Shown one piece after another: positions 34,166 to 64,000 of a stretch of 64,000 bases of DNA. The position numbers were made by a program, and so were the translations under genes. The notes below the pieces were generated by a model. The model saw nothing but the letters and a program-made list of their open reading frames with translations. It did not search any database and had not been told where the DNA came from. Positions within the stretch are counted from its first letter, which is position 1, and every line of letters starts with the position of its first letter. The DNA comes from Epinephelus fuscoguttatus (taxonomy: Eukaryota; Chordata; Actinopteri; Perciformes; Serranidae). Where the stretch lies: assembly GCF_011397635.1 (NCBI RefSeq), contig NC_064758.1, positions 17,638,513 through 17,702,512 of the forward strand. The letters run 5' to 3'.

Positions 34166-35962
34166 AGTTATCTTTTTGAGTCTTTATTTTTATGTACATA
34201 CAAAAGAGTATCCAATTACCGTGTGATTACATTGTCGTGTGACTGTATCTTTGCATGTGTGGTCTGAAGCTCTGATGCCTTTTTTTTTTCTCTTTAATGT
34301 AGTGTGTATTCACAGGTCAGTCCTCCTCAACAGCCGCCCACATTCCCACTTCTCTGCTCCCCGAGCTCCCTCAGGCAACAAAAAAATACAGATATTTATT
34401 CTTGTTTTTTTCCCTCTATAACAACCAGCTTAGATGGTCATGTGACGGGCCGAGATAATACAGCTGTGTTGTCTCAGTTATCTCACGACCACCAGAGCCC
34501 GACGCCAAACAAAAGAAAAAGATAATCAAAAGGAAACAAAACACACACAAACTGATAAACCAGACTCAAGATGGTCCCTTTTGAGAAGACAGTTTTTTTT
34601 TGTTTTGCTAATATAACTTCAACACTCAAAAAATAATAATAATCATATTAAATCCAGGTCATTTCATGCAGACTGCAGAGTGGACACTTGAATATAGTGC
34701 ATTTGAATATTATAAACAACAGAAGCATCATGGCTACATGATAAAATAAGAAAAAAATGAAGCAAACAACTGCTGTAATACACTAGAGGACGCAAATACA
34801 ATACTCCATGGGCAAAATTAAACAAGGTGGCCAAAGCTATTGTTACATACTGTATGTTATATATTGAAAATGTTCACTGCTTTAAGGGGGGAAGTTTTTG
34901 TTTGTATTTTGTCTAGTGCCCCTCTCTCAACCTGAGGAAGTAATTCTCAAGAAAATTTCAGCGTTAACTGGGAAAACCTGACGTTATATAGCTTTTTAAC
35001 TTGATCACCATGCAGCATAAATTCTTTATCGTGATCTTGATTTGTAGCGGGTTATATTGTTACAAATGGCCAAAAAAAATTACTGTATTTCTACTGATTT
35101 CTTTGCCTGATCAGCGACAAAAATGATCGTTTCAATCTGATTTTCAACATAGACCCCCATTTTTTCTGACGTGTACAGGAAATCTGTTCAGATGACAGTT
35201 TTGTGTTCAAACCACCCCTCTTCCTTCGCTCTAAAACAGCCTGTGACTTCACCGTTTGTGGTCTGCTCACATAAAAACATCCATTCGCACAGTCACATCA
35301 GTCCTCCTGCAGGAGGCAAAATCAAGATGACAAACGCACACACACGGCTTCTACTGGCTCACATTTTTACCACATACTGTTAGAAGACAATACATTGAGT
35401 TTAAATCAAGAAAAAAAGTCTTTCACTGATCACTTGAGTTCACCCTCTCCTTGCAGATTATCGGTAATAAGTGGAAGAGAGATTATCAGAAGAGGAGTGT
35501 TAGATCTTTCCTATAGACAATGTGAGTGAGGAACCTGAAGACTTCAGAATCAATGAAAGACTTTAGACATTCAGCCAGCGTGAAGCCACTTCCACACACA
35601 CCACTGTTACCTGTGCAAGTTGCGGAAGATCATTTAGGAAGGAGGGATGGACGGAAAGAACAGATCAGAAGTGTTGATTATTTCACAAAAAAAAAGAGAA
35701 AAAGGCAAGACCTGTGACAAAAACGCTCGCACTCATGGTTTAACTTGGGATCGCCTTCTTTCGTTCTCTTTTTACACGTTAAATTATTTTCCATCCAGAC
35801 AAACCATCATGATATTGCCTTAAATGTTTAAAAAAAAAAAAAGAAAGAAAAGAAAGAGAAACCAACATAAACCCAGAAGACATCTCCGTTGCCTTTATTG
35901 ACACGTGTCCTCCCGAGCACGCCGTCCGACCGTCTGTCACTGTGCTCTGTCTGTCTGTGTCT
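34165..35962 (-). other. vapb: Probable vapb 3' UTR (3' end uncertain)
   Basis: Non-repetitive, non-coding sequence lies downstream of the vapb stop. Minus-strand AATAAA signals are seen at 34183-34188 and another near 34.39 kb, either of which would give a 3' UTR of about 1.6-1.8 kb. Human VAPB also has a long 3' UTR. Confidence 0.4.
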
Positions 35963-43814
<7,852 letters not shown>

Positions 43815-44150
43815 GTCCCAGGGCTTCTTCCTGTCGTGACGGCGAGGACAACAATATTTTACTGCAGGTAGCCCGAGGAGGTGAGGCAGCTGGCTCCCGA
43901 AGAAACAACCCGGCCGTCCACGGTCTTTCCACGGGAGGGAAGGAGGAGGAGGACGATGATTACAAATGCACCAGCACTCGGACTTACTGGTTGGCTGACT
44001 GAGTGCCACCGACAGCTGCTGGAGGCTAACGCGCTAGTGCTAACTATGCTAGCAGCGGAGGGAGAGACGGGAAGGAAGAGAGAGGACGACGTTACGAGAG
44101 GGGCGGGGCCGTGGCGGAATGTCACGTGGTGTAGGGGCCAGGCGCAAAAA
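43815..44150 (-). promoter_or_regulatory. vapb 5' UTR and GC-rich promoter
   Basis: GC-rich region upstream of the vapb start codon, with a GC box (GGGCGGGGC at 44101-44109) and an E-box CACGTG at 44123-44128 within GTCACGTGGT. Past about 44.16 kb the DNA becomes AT-rich again. There is no TATA box. Confidence 0.5.
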
Positions 44151-44409
44151 CAAACGTTCACGCCTTGAAGGCACATTTAATCTAATAAATATAAACAGTC
44201 ATCAGGGTTGGGAGGGCTACCTTTGGTTGCAGATTACTAGTTACCTTGTTAGAATATACTAACTAACAAAACTATTTTGATTACATCATCAGAGTAAAAT
44301 AACTTCGATACTTTTCTTTACTTGTCAGAGGACGTTGATGGCTGGTGTGCACTGTTTTTGTCTGGTTGTTTTATGACACGCCCCATTATTTCTCCTTGAG
44401 CCTTTTGGA

Positions 44410-44919
44410 CATGGGTGCAGATCCCGGGGGGAATGAGGGGGACATGTCCCCCCCAAATTCTGAAAAACACAAATTGTCCCCCCCAATTCTAAATAGCTTA
44501 AATGATTGAAATTGAACAAATGTATACAGTAGTCCTATATACTGGGAGAAAGGGAAGATGATGAGGAGAAATGGGAATCCGTGAGAGGCGAGAGATGAGA
44601 ACGTGAGTGGACATAACATGCCTGAGACCTTGAAACTAGAAGTAGCATTAACTAACAGCGAAGCAGTGAAAAGGAGGGTGATGGCTGGTTCCATGTACTA
44701 CTGGCTGTTTAAGAGAAATAAAGAGTAAAGGTAAGCATATGATTCTCTTTGTAGTGCTTTTTGAATGACTTGGTGATGGTGATGAGCCTTTATGAAATCA
44801 TGAAATATGCTGGCAATCTCAAGCACTCTGTGGGCATGATTTGCACGCATGCAATTGAAAAAAAAAAAATCACAATTGATTGTGTCCCCCCCAAACTTGT
44901 CATCAGATCTGCACCCATG
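44410..44919. mobile_element. hAT-like MITE with perfect 8-bp target duplication
   Basis: CATGGGTGCAGATC at the left end is inverted as GATCTGCACCCATG at the right end, a 14-bp perfect repeat. The flanks carry the same 8 bases, CTTTTGGA, at 44402-44409 and 44920-44927. Inside are GTCCCCCCCAA runs near both ends. It has no coding capacity and lies just upstream of vapb. Confidence 0.85.
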
Positions 44920-45255
44920 CTTTTGGAGTGACTTGGGAAAACCAAATAAATGCTTATATTTTTAAAACCTACCCTTTGATGTTTGAAAGTTAAAAGCTGA
45001 AGATGACAATTCATCCCACATAATGTGTGCAAGTGACGTTGGACATGTGTAAATCCAGTGATAATTTCCATGATAGTTTTTGGCAATTTTTAAAGAAAAC
45101 ATGCCTTAAAACCCCACATTTTAAGGATCAATGGTAAAATAAACACAAAATACAACCATTTAAATTTGTATGTCCCTCCCCTAAGCCAAAATTAAAAAGA
45201 TAAGTCCCTCCCCAGTGCTTAAAAAATATTCTACATGCCCCTCCTCTCCTTTTTG

Positions 45256-45258
<3 letters not shown>

Positions 45259-45284
<26 letters not shown>
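45259..45284. repeat. (AT)n microsatellite
   Basis: About 13 AT units in the vapb-gnas intergenic region, followed by strongly AT-rich DNA (TTATTATA repeats) to about 45.37 kb. Confidence 0.9.
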
Positions 45285-45286
<2 letters not shown>

Positions 45287-48200
45287 ATTAGAAATGTATT
45301 TTTATTAGAACATTTTATTATATTATCATAATTATTTATTTATTATAATATTATTATTTCATTATTTCCCAACAAGCCGCAATCTCCAGGGCTAAAAAAT
45401 GAAACCAATACAGAAGTGCAAAAAGGTGCAGCTCTTTGAACAGATAACCCTCAGCTGCCTCTGGAAGCCAGTCAATCGGAATAGACCTCCATGTTAAGAT
45501 TTTATAAATATGAAATAAACAAGTTTACAGCCTGGAACAAACAAACTTTTAGGTCTCTGTAGCTGAATTTTCCCATTCATGACAACTCTACGGGGATGAA
45601 TTTTCATTTGACTCACCTGTTTATATTTTTTGAGGCTTTAAGTCATGCATAAGTGACAGGCTGTCTGCTAATAGTGTACTCAGCTCCTCAGTCAGATCCA
45701 TCCCTCGCTCCTCCACAGTAGAAAGCCTCTTGTCCAGATGTAGTCACTTCTGGCTCCAAAACATCAAGACAGTAACGGCCGACAAGCTGAACTCAGGGCT
45801 TCACAATGGGAGTCCACAATGGGTGATGTCACGATGGCTACATTCATTACTTTTACAGTCTATGTTCCCAACATGACATGTAGTCGCAAAGCCTTCTCAA
45901 CATGGTCAGGAATAGTGTGCCGTGTGGAGGATGGGTTTTTTTGTAGGCCGACCTGGAAGTTAGTGTTAAAAAGCCAAAAGGACTTTCACATTGGATTTTG
46001 AATTACTGCAGAAAATTAGCTCTGTGGCTAACAAACATTTATGACCCTTACATGTTTTGTTCAGCAGGATTATCTTCACAAATTACCACAACTTTTATGA
46101 TTGTAGATGCGTAAATGCAATCATGAGAAATAAAAAACTAGTTAGGCTATAAATAAACCACAGTTGCACGACCTAACATGGAACATGAATGAACTAACAT
46201 CGCCAGCACAACGCTGTAAAGCCGTGTTCAGCATGATGACGCTCTGTCGTCTCATTTTTAGTCACCTGTTTGCAACTGCCTTTTTTAAGACACATAAAAG
46301 CTTCACAAGTGGGGTATTTACGAATGTATTATATGTTGTAGAACAAAAGGTGAAAGTCTCTTAAGCTTGTGTTAACCACAGACCTTATTTAAGGCATCTA
46401 ACGAAAAACCCACTGGGTGCTAAGAGTGCTAACATGCTAACTCGTTTCTGGGTTCTTAGGACTTATTCCTGCAGCACTATATAACAGTAGTTCCATGCTA
46501 AAACCTTTACATATTTTTTTGTTGCCCTAAAAGTAGTAAAGGCTTTGAGCCTGAAATCAGCGTACAAAATATCCACTATGTGCAAGTTTTTAATAATAGC
46601 CCCTCAATATTAGAAGACATAACTTCAGCGTCCTCAACGGCAGCTACGGCCCTGCTATTGATGTTTACACTAGCTTGGCTTTGTAAGTGTTTTATCCTTA
46701 ATGTTCTTGTAACATTAACACAAAGCGTTCTCATCGTCATGGCAAATACAGTGGTCAGAGGTCAATTAGATACAGACTCACACTGCAGCACTTATTAGGA
46801 TCCAGGTTGATGCTCTTCAGTGCAGGGGTCAGGTCCTGTTGAGTCTTGTTACAGCCATTAAAAAATTAAAATTAAAAAACCAAACAAATATGAGCGAAGA
46901 TTCAGTGTTAGAGACGGGCTAACAATCTCAAGGCCTCACATGAATCATTTAAGAGCTGAGTCAGGAGTCTACCAAGGTGCAGTTTGTGAATCAGTTTCCA
47001 CTGTTCAGACTCCTACACAGAAAACATGATTCATGATTAATCCCATAATTCCCAGAATCAAACTACTATTGTCCTTTTCCTGAACATGTGTGTTAAGTGT
47101 CTTTTCCAGGCACAGCATTCCTCACTGAAATACAGAGATTCCTGGTAAACCCTAAAACCACATACACATTGTTGTGATATATTTCTCTTTACAGCCCGTA
47201 ATGTTTTCTTTTTGTAATCCCTCCATTGTTCAGCAAATAGTATGCTAGGGTTTACATTTACTTACATTAAATACACACATATGTTATGTATGACTGGTTA
47301 CCGTGCTGTGATTTTACTTCCAGGTCACAATTTACCTTTATTAACTTTAAACTTACTTTTACAAACGACTTTATTTCCATTCTTGGGGAAATACTGCTGC
47401 CTTTGATCCCCTCATACTGACCTTCTTAAAATGACTGTAAGGTAGGGACTAGCAGCTATTCTCACTGATGCTGGTCAGCCCCCAACAGAGTGAATTAGCT
47501 CCTGTTGATTAAGCTCAAGTGGCCCCCACTCTATTGGTTGCACAGCAATCATGTCACACCTCAAAAGCATTATATAAACATTTTAATAAGGTAAATGCTG
47601 TATTTGTAAATTCACTGTATGGCTATAAAACACTTGGGCTTTTAGAGAAAGTCTGAGATAAGAGACTTGAGTATATCCACTATGATTATTGAGCATCTTG
47701 GGCACAAAGTTTTGTCTTGTATTGGAGATTTTAAAAAGATGAGAAGCTAATTTTAGTTGAGTGAACTATGGGATTAACTCGCTGTGTGTGTTTAGTAGTG
47801 TGGAGTTAACACTTGTCACAGGAGCTGAGTGACTAACTGCTAAAATCTGGGCTGAAATTGATCTTTAAACAGTTTCATTTCTGACCGTGGTCATGGCAAC
47901 ACAGCCAAAACATTAAAAAACAACAACATGAATTTTCCCTTCTGGGACTCTTTGAGGAGCAAACTACAGGACACCTTTAAGGCAAATAGGGGACTTTTGT
48001 CATAAAACAGTCGACCTGAATTTCCACATTGCTGAGCTTCTAAACCAGAGGCCCTCCTGTCAGAGACTGACTTTACAATCTTCACCGCCATCCCAATAAA
48101 TACAGGCTGTGTGTATCTACAGAGGAAATGACTGGTAAACGAGCAGGAAACTTCATTTCCTGTGGCATGGATTTACAACAACCGTTCTTGTGATGAAAGC

Positions 48201-48320
48201 TGAGAGATAAGACTGCAAAAATGCACCTTATGTGATAAAGTAAAGAGCAGTGGTGCCTGTGTCTGTGAGTTTATATGTGTAATGACAGACCTGTTGCTGT
48301 CTGCACCAAAAAAAAAAAAA
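45285..48320. other. Intergenic region, vapb to gnas, no gene seen
   Basis: No coding sequence or RNA gene is recognised. The part 45660-45870 (CTTCTGGCTCCAAAACATC, ATGGGTGATGTCACGATGGCTAC, TTACAGTCTATG) looks like a common teleost dispersed repeat fragment. The remainder is AT-rich single-copy-like DNA. Confidence 0.5.
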
Positions 48321-48779
48321 CAAACCTTTATTTCTTAGAGCTTCTGTTCAGAAAGTAGAGACCCATATTTGATGTACACATTAAATGAAGACTAGGGCAC
48401 TGAAATGAGAGAGATGCTAATACTGTACAGGCCGCCTCTGCTGTGCAAGGCTGGGAAGGAGGACCCCCCTCCCTTATCAGAAAATAAACGGAAATTAATT
48501 TCTTTTTTTGTCTTTTTTTGGCCTTTTTTTAAGCAAAAGAATAAGATTTGTGTAGAAACAAGCGATGCTTTAACCCTTGAAATGTCCTTTGCAGATGTCA
48601 ATGGGGGAAAACAAAAGAAACCTGAACACAACTTCAGTTGAAAGGATTTAAGTTATAGCAATACGCACACTATCAAGTGTACAATTTGTCAAGGTTCATT
48701 TGATTCTAATAAAATACTTTTTTTTAAAACCCATATACATTTCATATATTTATCTTTTTGGGGTATATGGATTCAAAAA

Positions 48780-49560
48780 TAGACATTTAAATCATAAAGA
48801 GAGAATGGGGAGGATAGGGGAGAGAAATAAAACTACAAAAGCTACAAATGGTTGTCCTCCATCCCCGAGGAGAGACAGGAGACAGTGAAGAGAGAATGAT
48901 AGTGAGAGATAGAGAGAGGGATAAAGAAAGAGACAGAGAAGAAAGTGGCAAAGGAGGCTGGGAGTTAGGAGGGGATTGGCCAAGCTATACAGCGCAGTAT
49001 GACACCCACTTTAGCTCATTACACACGTACAGTCGTGATCAAGGCACAGGGATCTTCTAAAAGTTATTTTTTTTCAATAAAGTTGTACAAAATAATACAT
49101 TTTACAGTCTGTACAAGAATAATAGTTCAGCAGTAATGTAAAGACAGACGTACAAAGGAGCAAGAGGTCAGGGAGGGAGGAGGAGTGACAGAGGGAGGAA
49201 TGGCAGGGAGGTGCGAGCAGGCTGTTTGACCATGGATTTAAAAAAAAAAAAAACAAAAAACAAAAAACATTAGTGTCCTGTTTGTTGTTGTCATCTTTTT
49301 ATATTCCAGGAGTATTATATTTTATATTCTGTTGCCAGGGAGGTAAAAGTGCAGATGGGAGTGAGGGAAGAAATGTCAAGGTGGAGAGAAAAAGCATCAG
49401 AGGAGAAAGAACAGGGGTGGGGAAAAAAAAGGCAAGAGTGACAGAGACAGAGAGAGTAAAGATAAAGAAAGAGAGCGCACAGGGCACAATGGCACAAAAG
49501 TCCACACAGACAAAAACAGCTGTGGAGACAGTAAAACAGGGTCAATCATGACAAGATGAG
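48780..49560. repeat. Purine-rich tract on the plus strand
   Basis: Several hundred bases strongly biased to A and G (GAGAGAGA, GGGAGGGAGGAGG, AGAGACAGAGA patterns at 48795-48965, 49150-49220 and 49345-49480), broken by T-rich inserts. It lies 1-2 kb downstream of the gnas stop codon and would be a CU-rich stretch if the gnas 3' UTR reaches it. Confidence 0.6.
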
Positions 49561-50526
49561 AGTTCTCTTTAACTTATATGGTACTGTAGAAGGATGCTTT
49601 TTGCCCTCCGTTTAGTTAAGTTCCATAAAAGTTGGCTTTTTTTTTGTTTCTTTTTGTTTTAAACTCAATGTATCCTCCTCGCATTTTTTTCTCCGACACC
49701 AACAAGGCAAGTCAAGTGTGGAGAAGTCGAGGGGCTGTCATCGTCGTCTCTGTCAAACATGACTCCATCAGAGAAATTCACATCGGAGTCAGCTCTGTCC
49801 TTTTTAAGCGAGTCTCCGCCCCCCTGCGGCCTGACTTATCACAACACACCCCTGGTCCGTTTAGTCTGTGCTAACGCTGCTCCTCGGGGCTGGGGTGCGC
49901 AGTCTGTTTAATCTCAAAGCACTGTGCCGGAAAAATCAGCTGACAGCTCAACCAGCCTGCCACTTGTTAGCAGATCAGTGTGTTTCCGGATCCAACCCGG
50001 TTATGCAGTCCAGTAAAAAGCAGGTGTGATACGTTTCTGTGTGCAAGCAGATCCTGTGGTTGGATTCATGGATGTGTGTAAGTGATAGGAAGGATTGGTA
50101 TACACGGTTTGTCCTGAGCACAGTGCCTTTTTTTGTTAGATACAGTGTTCAGCTGATCTGTTGCAACATGTTTGTTCTCTATTTGCAGTAATTCAACAGT
50201 TATCTCTTTCCCAGTTGCACTGAAGTAGTAGCTCGCTCAGTTTTCATCCCGACCTCAACAAGAGGGAAATCTCACAATCTGAACGGTTCAAACCCTCCTC
50301 ACTGCAGGAAATACAGTCCAGACTGGGCCACTCAGAGTCTCTAGGAGGGTGAGCGTAACGTGTATGGGGATGATATATGATGTGGAGCTGGGAGTATGGC
50401 CGAAAGTGGAGATTGGAGTCCATTTTTGTGATAGCCATAAAACCCTTCCATCAAAATAGCTCTGTCTACTGCAGGTTGGGAGTTTGCATCAGGGGAAGTT
50501 CTGGGTTTAGGGTCTGTTTACTGTAA

Positions 50527-50552
50527 GTGTGTGTGTGTGTGTGTGTGTGTGT
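50527..50552. repeat. (GT)n microsatellite
   Basis: About 13 GT units, 140 bp downstream of the gnas stop codon, so probably in the gnas 3' UTR as (CA)n. Confidence 0.9.
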
Positions 50553-50694
50553 TCATGTGTGTCTGTGTGCGTGCATTTTGGCCCCTGTTCCTTCTCAAGA
50601 GCTCACACACTTCTGTGGAAGAGGGGAGTTCAGAGACTTCAGGGATGTTTTTCATAGTCCAATGTGGTTTTGGCCGAACACTTTTCTTCTCCCA

Positions 50695-61687
<10,993 letters not shown>

Positions 61688-62739
61688 CTGAGGAGGAAAC
61701 AGAAATACATGAATGACAGGAGGTAGAAACTGTCAGACTCACAGAGGAGTGACATATTCAGTCTTGCTGCTCAGTAGGATAATGCACACAAGCCAACATC
61801 TGATGCACTGGTCAAAAGCATTCAATCAGTTTAATCAGTTTAATCTCAAGACAATGTTTGATTACATACTGTTTTTAAGCATAAAATTCTGCAACCTCTA
61901 CTTGATGACACAGGTCAGCCAAGAGTTGATCTCCTGATTCAAAAAAGGAAAGTGTTCCTACAAGCAGGAGACATTCTGTATTGTTCACTGCATCTACATC
62001 TACACCAAATATGACAGCTACAAGACAGAAAGGAGGACAGGGTACTGTGCTGTCTGCGACGTCTGTCTGAGGGCACTGGGCACTCAGCGTTTTTGTTGAC
62101 ACCACATGCAGTGTCCGTTGTGCCTAGGCAATGCCTGTGTACATGTCTTTAAAAGTAAATAGTGGTGAAGGGAGAGAAACACCTCACTATACACTGACAG
62201 GCACTATAGACGGACTTGTTCACATGCTGGGACAGAGCATGGGTTAACCATTTCTATTCTTCTTGCATTCTTTGTACTGAATGAACAACAGGTGTCCTCT
62301 GTACATTTCATTTCACAGATGTTGGTAAGCTGCTAAAAACAGTGATCCAGGTTGAGCATGTGAGCTGGTATATTGCATGAAAACCTCAAACAACATACTT
62401 ATGTATGCATGTGCCACATTTACCAACAGCAGCTTTTCAGAGTACGCAAGTACAATAAAGTGGAACTCTATATCAAAACTCCTCAAAAAAAAGTTCAAAA
62501 GTTCGAGTTCTTGTATGCTTTAAATATATTTAAAGCAACCTTTAAAATCTGGGTACTTTTTGAAATTTACATTAATTTTAGTGTTTTTTCTATAAAACTG
62601 TGGGGTTTTTTTCGTTAATTTGGACATCAATGTTTGTGTACAGTCTAAACATGAGCAGCAGTACAAGAACATTGTCGTAAAGGTATAATTCACCCACAAA
62701 ATGACCATCTGTATATAAAATACTCACCCTGTGCTACCG

Positions 62740-63310
62740 TGAATTCTTCGTTCCTCTCTCATACCTCACGGTGAACAAAGAATCCAAAAACAACAGAAAT
62801 TCTTGACGAATTAAAATCATAAGGGGCCATGTTTAAAAAAGCAACACTATATCAAAATATTTGTTTACAAACTCTCTTACAGCTCATACAGTATAATCCA
62901 AGTCTCATTTATCCAGTTGTATGCTCAGTACTTCCCAAATGCATGCATCTTCACCAAAACCTTACTATTCTAAACACTTCCACATAAACAGTCTTACACA
63001 CAGATGAGTAGTGCACCTGTGTAACTCAATGGAAGGCACAAGCAGAGTTTAAATGCACTTACCTAGGCGTGCTACTCGTTTGTGCAAGTGTTTTAAATAA
63101 TGAGGTTTAGCGAAAAGATGAAGTACTGAGCATACAACTGGATAAATGAGACTTGGATTACAGGCTTCTGAAAAAGTGTGTGAGTGTTTTTAAACAATTT
63201 TTTAATATAGTTTTGCTTTACTTCACATCATCAAGAATTTTCACACTTTTTTGATTATCCGTTTACTCTGGAGGTATGCGAGAAATGAGAAGAACAAAGA
63301 ATCTTACCCT
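62740..63310. mobile_element. Foldback element in a gnas 5'-side intron
   Basis: The 35 bp at 62899-62933 (from CCAAGTCTC to AGTACT) recurs as a perfect inverted copy at about 63123-63157. Outer parts also pair imperfectly (ATTCTTCGTTCCTCTC.CATACCTC against its partner near 63.27-63.30 kb; AAATTCTTGACGA against TCATCAAGAATTT). It is non-coding and typical of a fish foldback MITE. Confidence 0.65.
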
Positions 63311-63724
63311 TCAATAACACATCACATATTACCCTACCTTATTCAAGGTTTAGTCTGAAACAACAGAATGGCAAACCATTTCCTAGTTTTTTTTTAAATC
63401 ATGAGGCTTTGCTGCTTTTTCTGTGTTTTTTAATGATTGTAGATCAGTAGATTATTTGATAATCACAGGTTGTGGCAAGTATCAGGTATGTTGATATGAG
63501 GATACGGGTACAGATAAAGTACAGGCTAACAAGAGTGACTCAGCCGTGTGTTTTGTATGTGTGGGGCTGTTTAAATGAATTAACAGGAACCTTGTGGTTG
63601 ATGTGTCCATGAATTGTCCTTATTCAGGTCAAACACAGGCTACTTCCTTGTTCCAGAGTGGGAATACATGGACGCCTGTTTGTCTCACTCTTACACTTGC
63701 ACACAAGCATGCGCACACAAGCAT

Positions 63725-63725
<1 letters not shown>

Positions 63726-63792
<67 letters not shown>
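63726..63792. repeat. Long pure (CA)n microsatellite
   Basis: About 33 uninterrupted AC units, the longest simple repeat in the window, in intronic DNA upstream of the first visible gnas exon. It is preceded by imperfect GCATGCACACA repeats. Confidence 0.95.
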
Positions 63793-63795
<3 letters not shown>

Positions 63796-63914
63796 TTCAA
63801 TTATATACATTCATAATGTAATAGATCAATTAGCTTTATGTAATGATTAGTAGGAAGTTATCCAATGGTTAGTAAAGCATAAATGACAAGGTAAATTAGC
63901 AATGTCACAGTCCC

Positions 63915-63916
<2 letters not shown>

Positions 63917-63946
<30 letters not shown>
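63917..63946. repeat. (CA)n microsatellite
   Basis: About 15 AC units, 125 bp right of the longer (CA)n run. Confidence 0.95.
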
Positions 63947-63948
<2 letters not shown>

Positions 63949-64000
63949 CTGGTATCAACCGATTGAAAAGCAGAATACACTTTCGCCATCCTGTTTTATA

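Noticed and set aside
63594-63850. Plus-strand frames with long TH repeats
   Set aside because: They are translations of the (CA)n microsatellite, not proteins.
61688-64000. Search for the remaining upstream gnas exons (P-loop exon and the exon before [10 protein letters not shown])
   Set aside because: No minus-strand match to the expected Gs alpha N-terminal motifs with splice sites was found; they must lie beyond 64000.

Overview
This window is teleost nuclear DNA, probably from a spiny-rayed (percomorph-type) fish. It holds six ordinary vertebrate protein-coding genes with introns. All six are on the minus strand, and they are separated by AT-rich intergenic and intronic DNA full of fish-type miniature inverted-repeat transposons, a Tc1 remnant, LINE fragments and (CA)n/(GT)n/(TATC)n microsatellites. 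I found no operons, bacterial genes, CRISPR arrays or viral genes.

Layout from left to right, every gene read right-to-left: (1) l3mbtl1, with a 5' noncoding exon near 8.6 kb and five coding exons; the gene runs off the left edge before its MBT repeats. (2) srsf6, CDS 10092-13755, six exons, with a good candidate poison exon in intron 2. (3) eif2s2, CDS 16466-22025, nine exons. (4) chmp4b, CDS 25574-31777, five exons. (5) vapb, CDS 35963-43814, six exons. (6) gnas, C-terminal eight coding exons at 50695-61687; the first exons lie beyond the right edge. Exon junctions were set by hand from GT/AG sites. Every listed junction keeps reading phase, and predicted lengths agree with the human proteins (eIF2beta 332 versus 333 aa, CHMP4B 222 versus 224, VAPB 250 versus 243).

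The human orthologues of all six genes are on chromosome 20 but in three separate blocks (CHMP4B/EIF2S2 at q11.2, SRSF6/L3MBTL1 at q13.1, VAPB/GNAS at q13.3). Here they sit within 64 kb. RALY, which lies between CHMP4B and EIF2S2 in human, was not seen. The genes do not form one pathway: they cover chromatin reading, splicing, translation initiation, ESCRT-III membrane scission, ER contact sites and cAMP signalling. All but l3mbtl1 are broadly expressed housekeeping-type genes.

The points most worth a second look are the srsf6 cassette exon with an in-frame stop, two perfect estrogen-response-element palindromes inside a dispersed repeat in l3mbtl1, a two-copy transposon family with intact 6-bp target duplications, a hAT-like MITE with a perfect 8-bp duplication, and full CRE palindromes upstream of both eif2s2 and chmp4b. 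I see no convincing previously undescribed multi-gene system.
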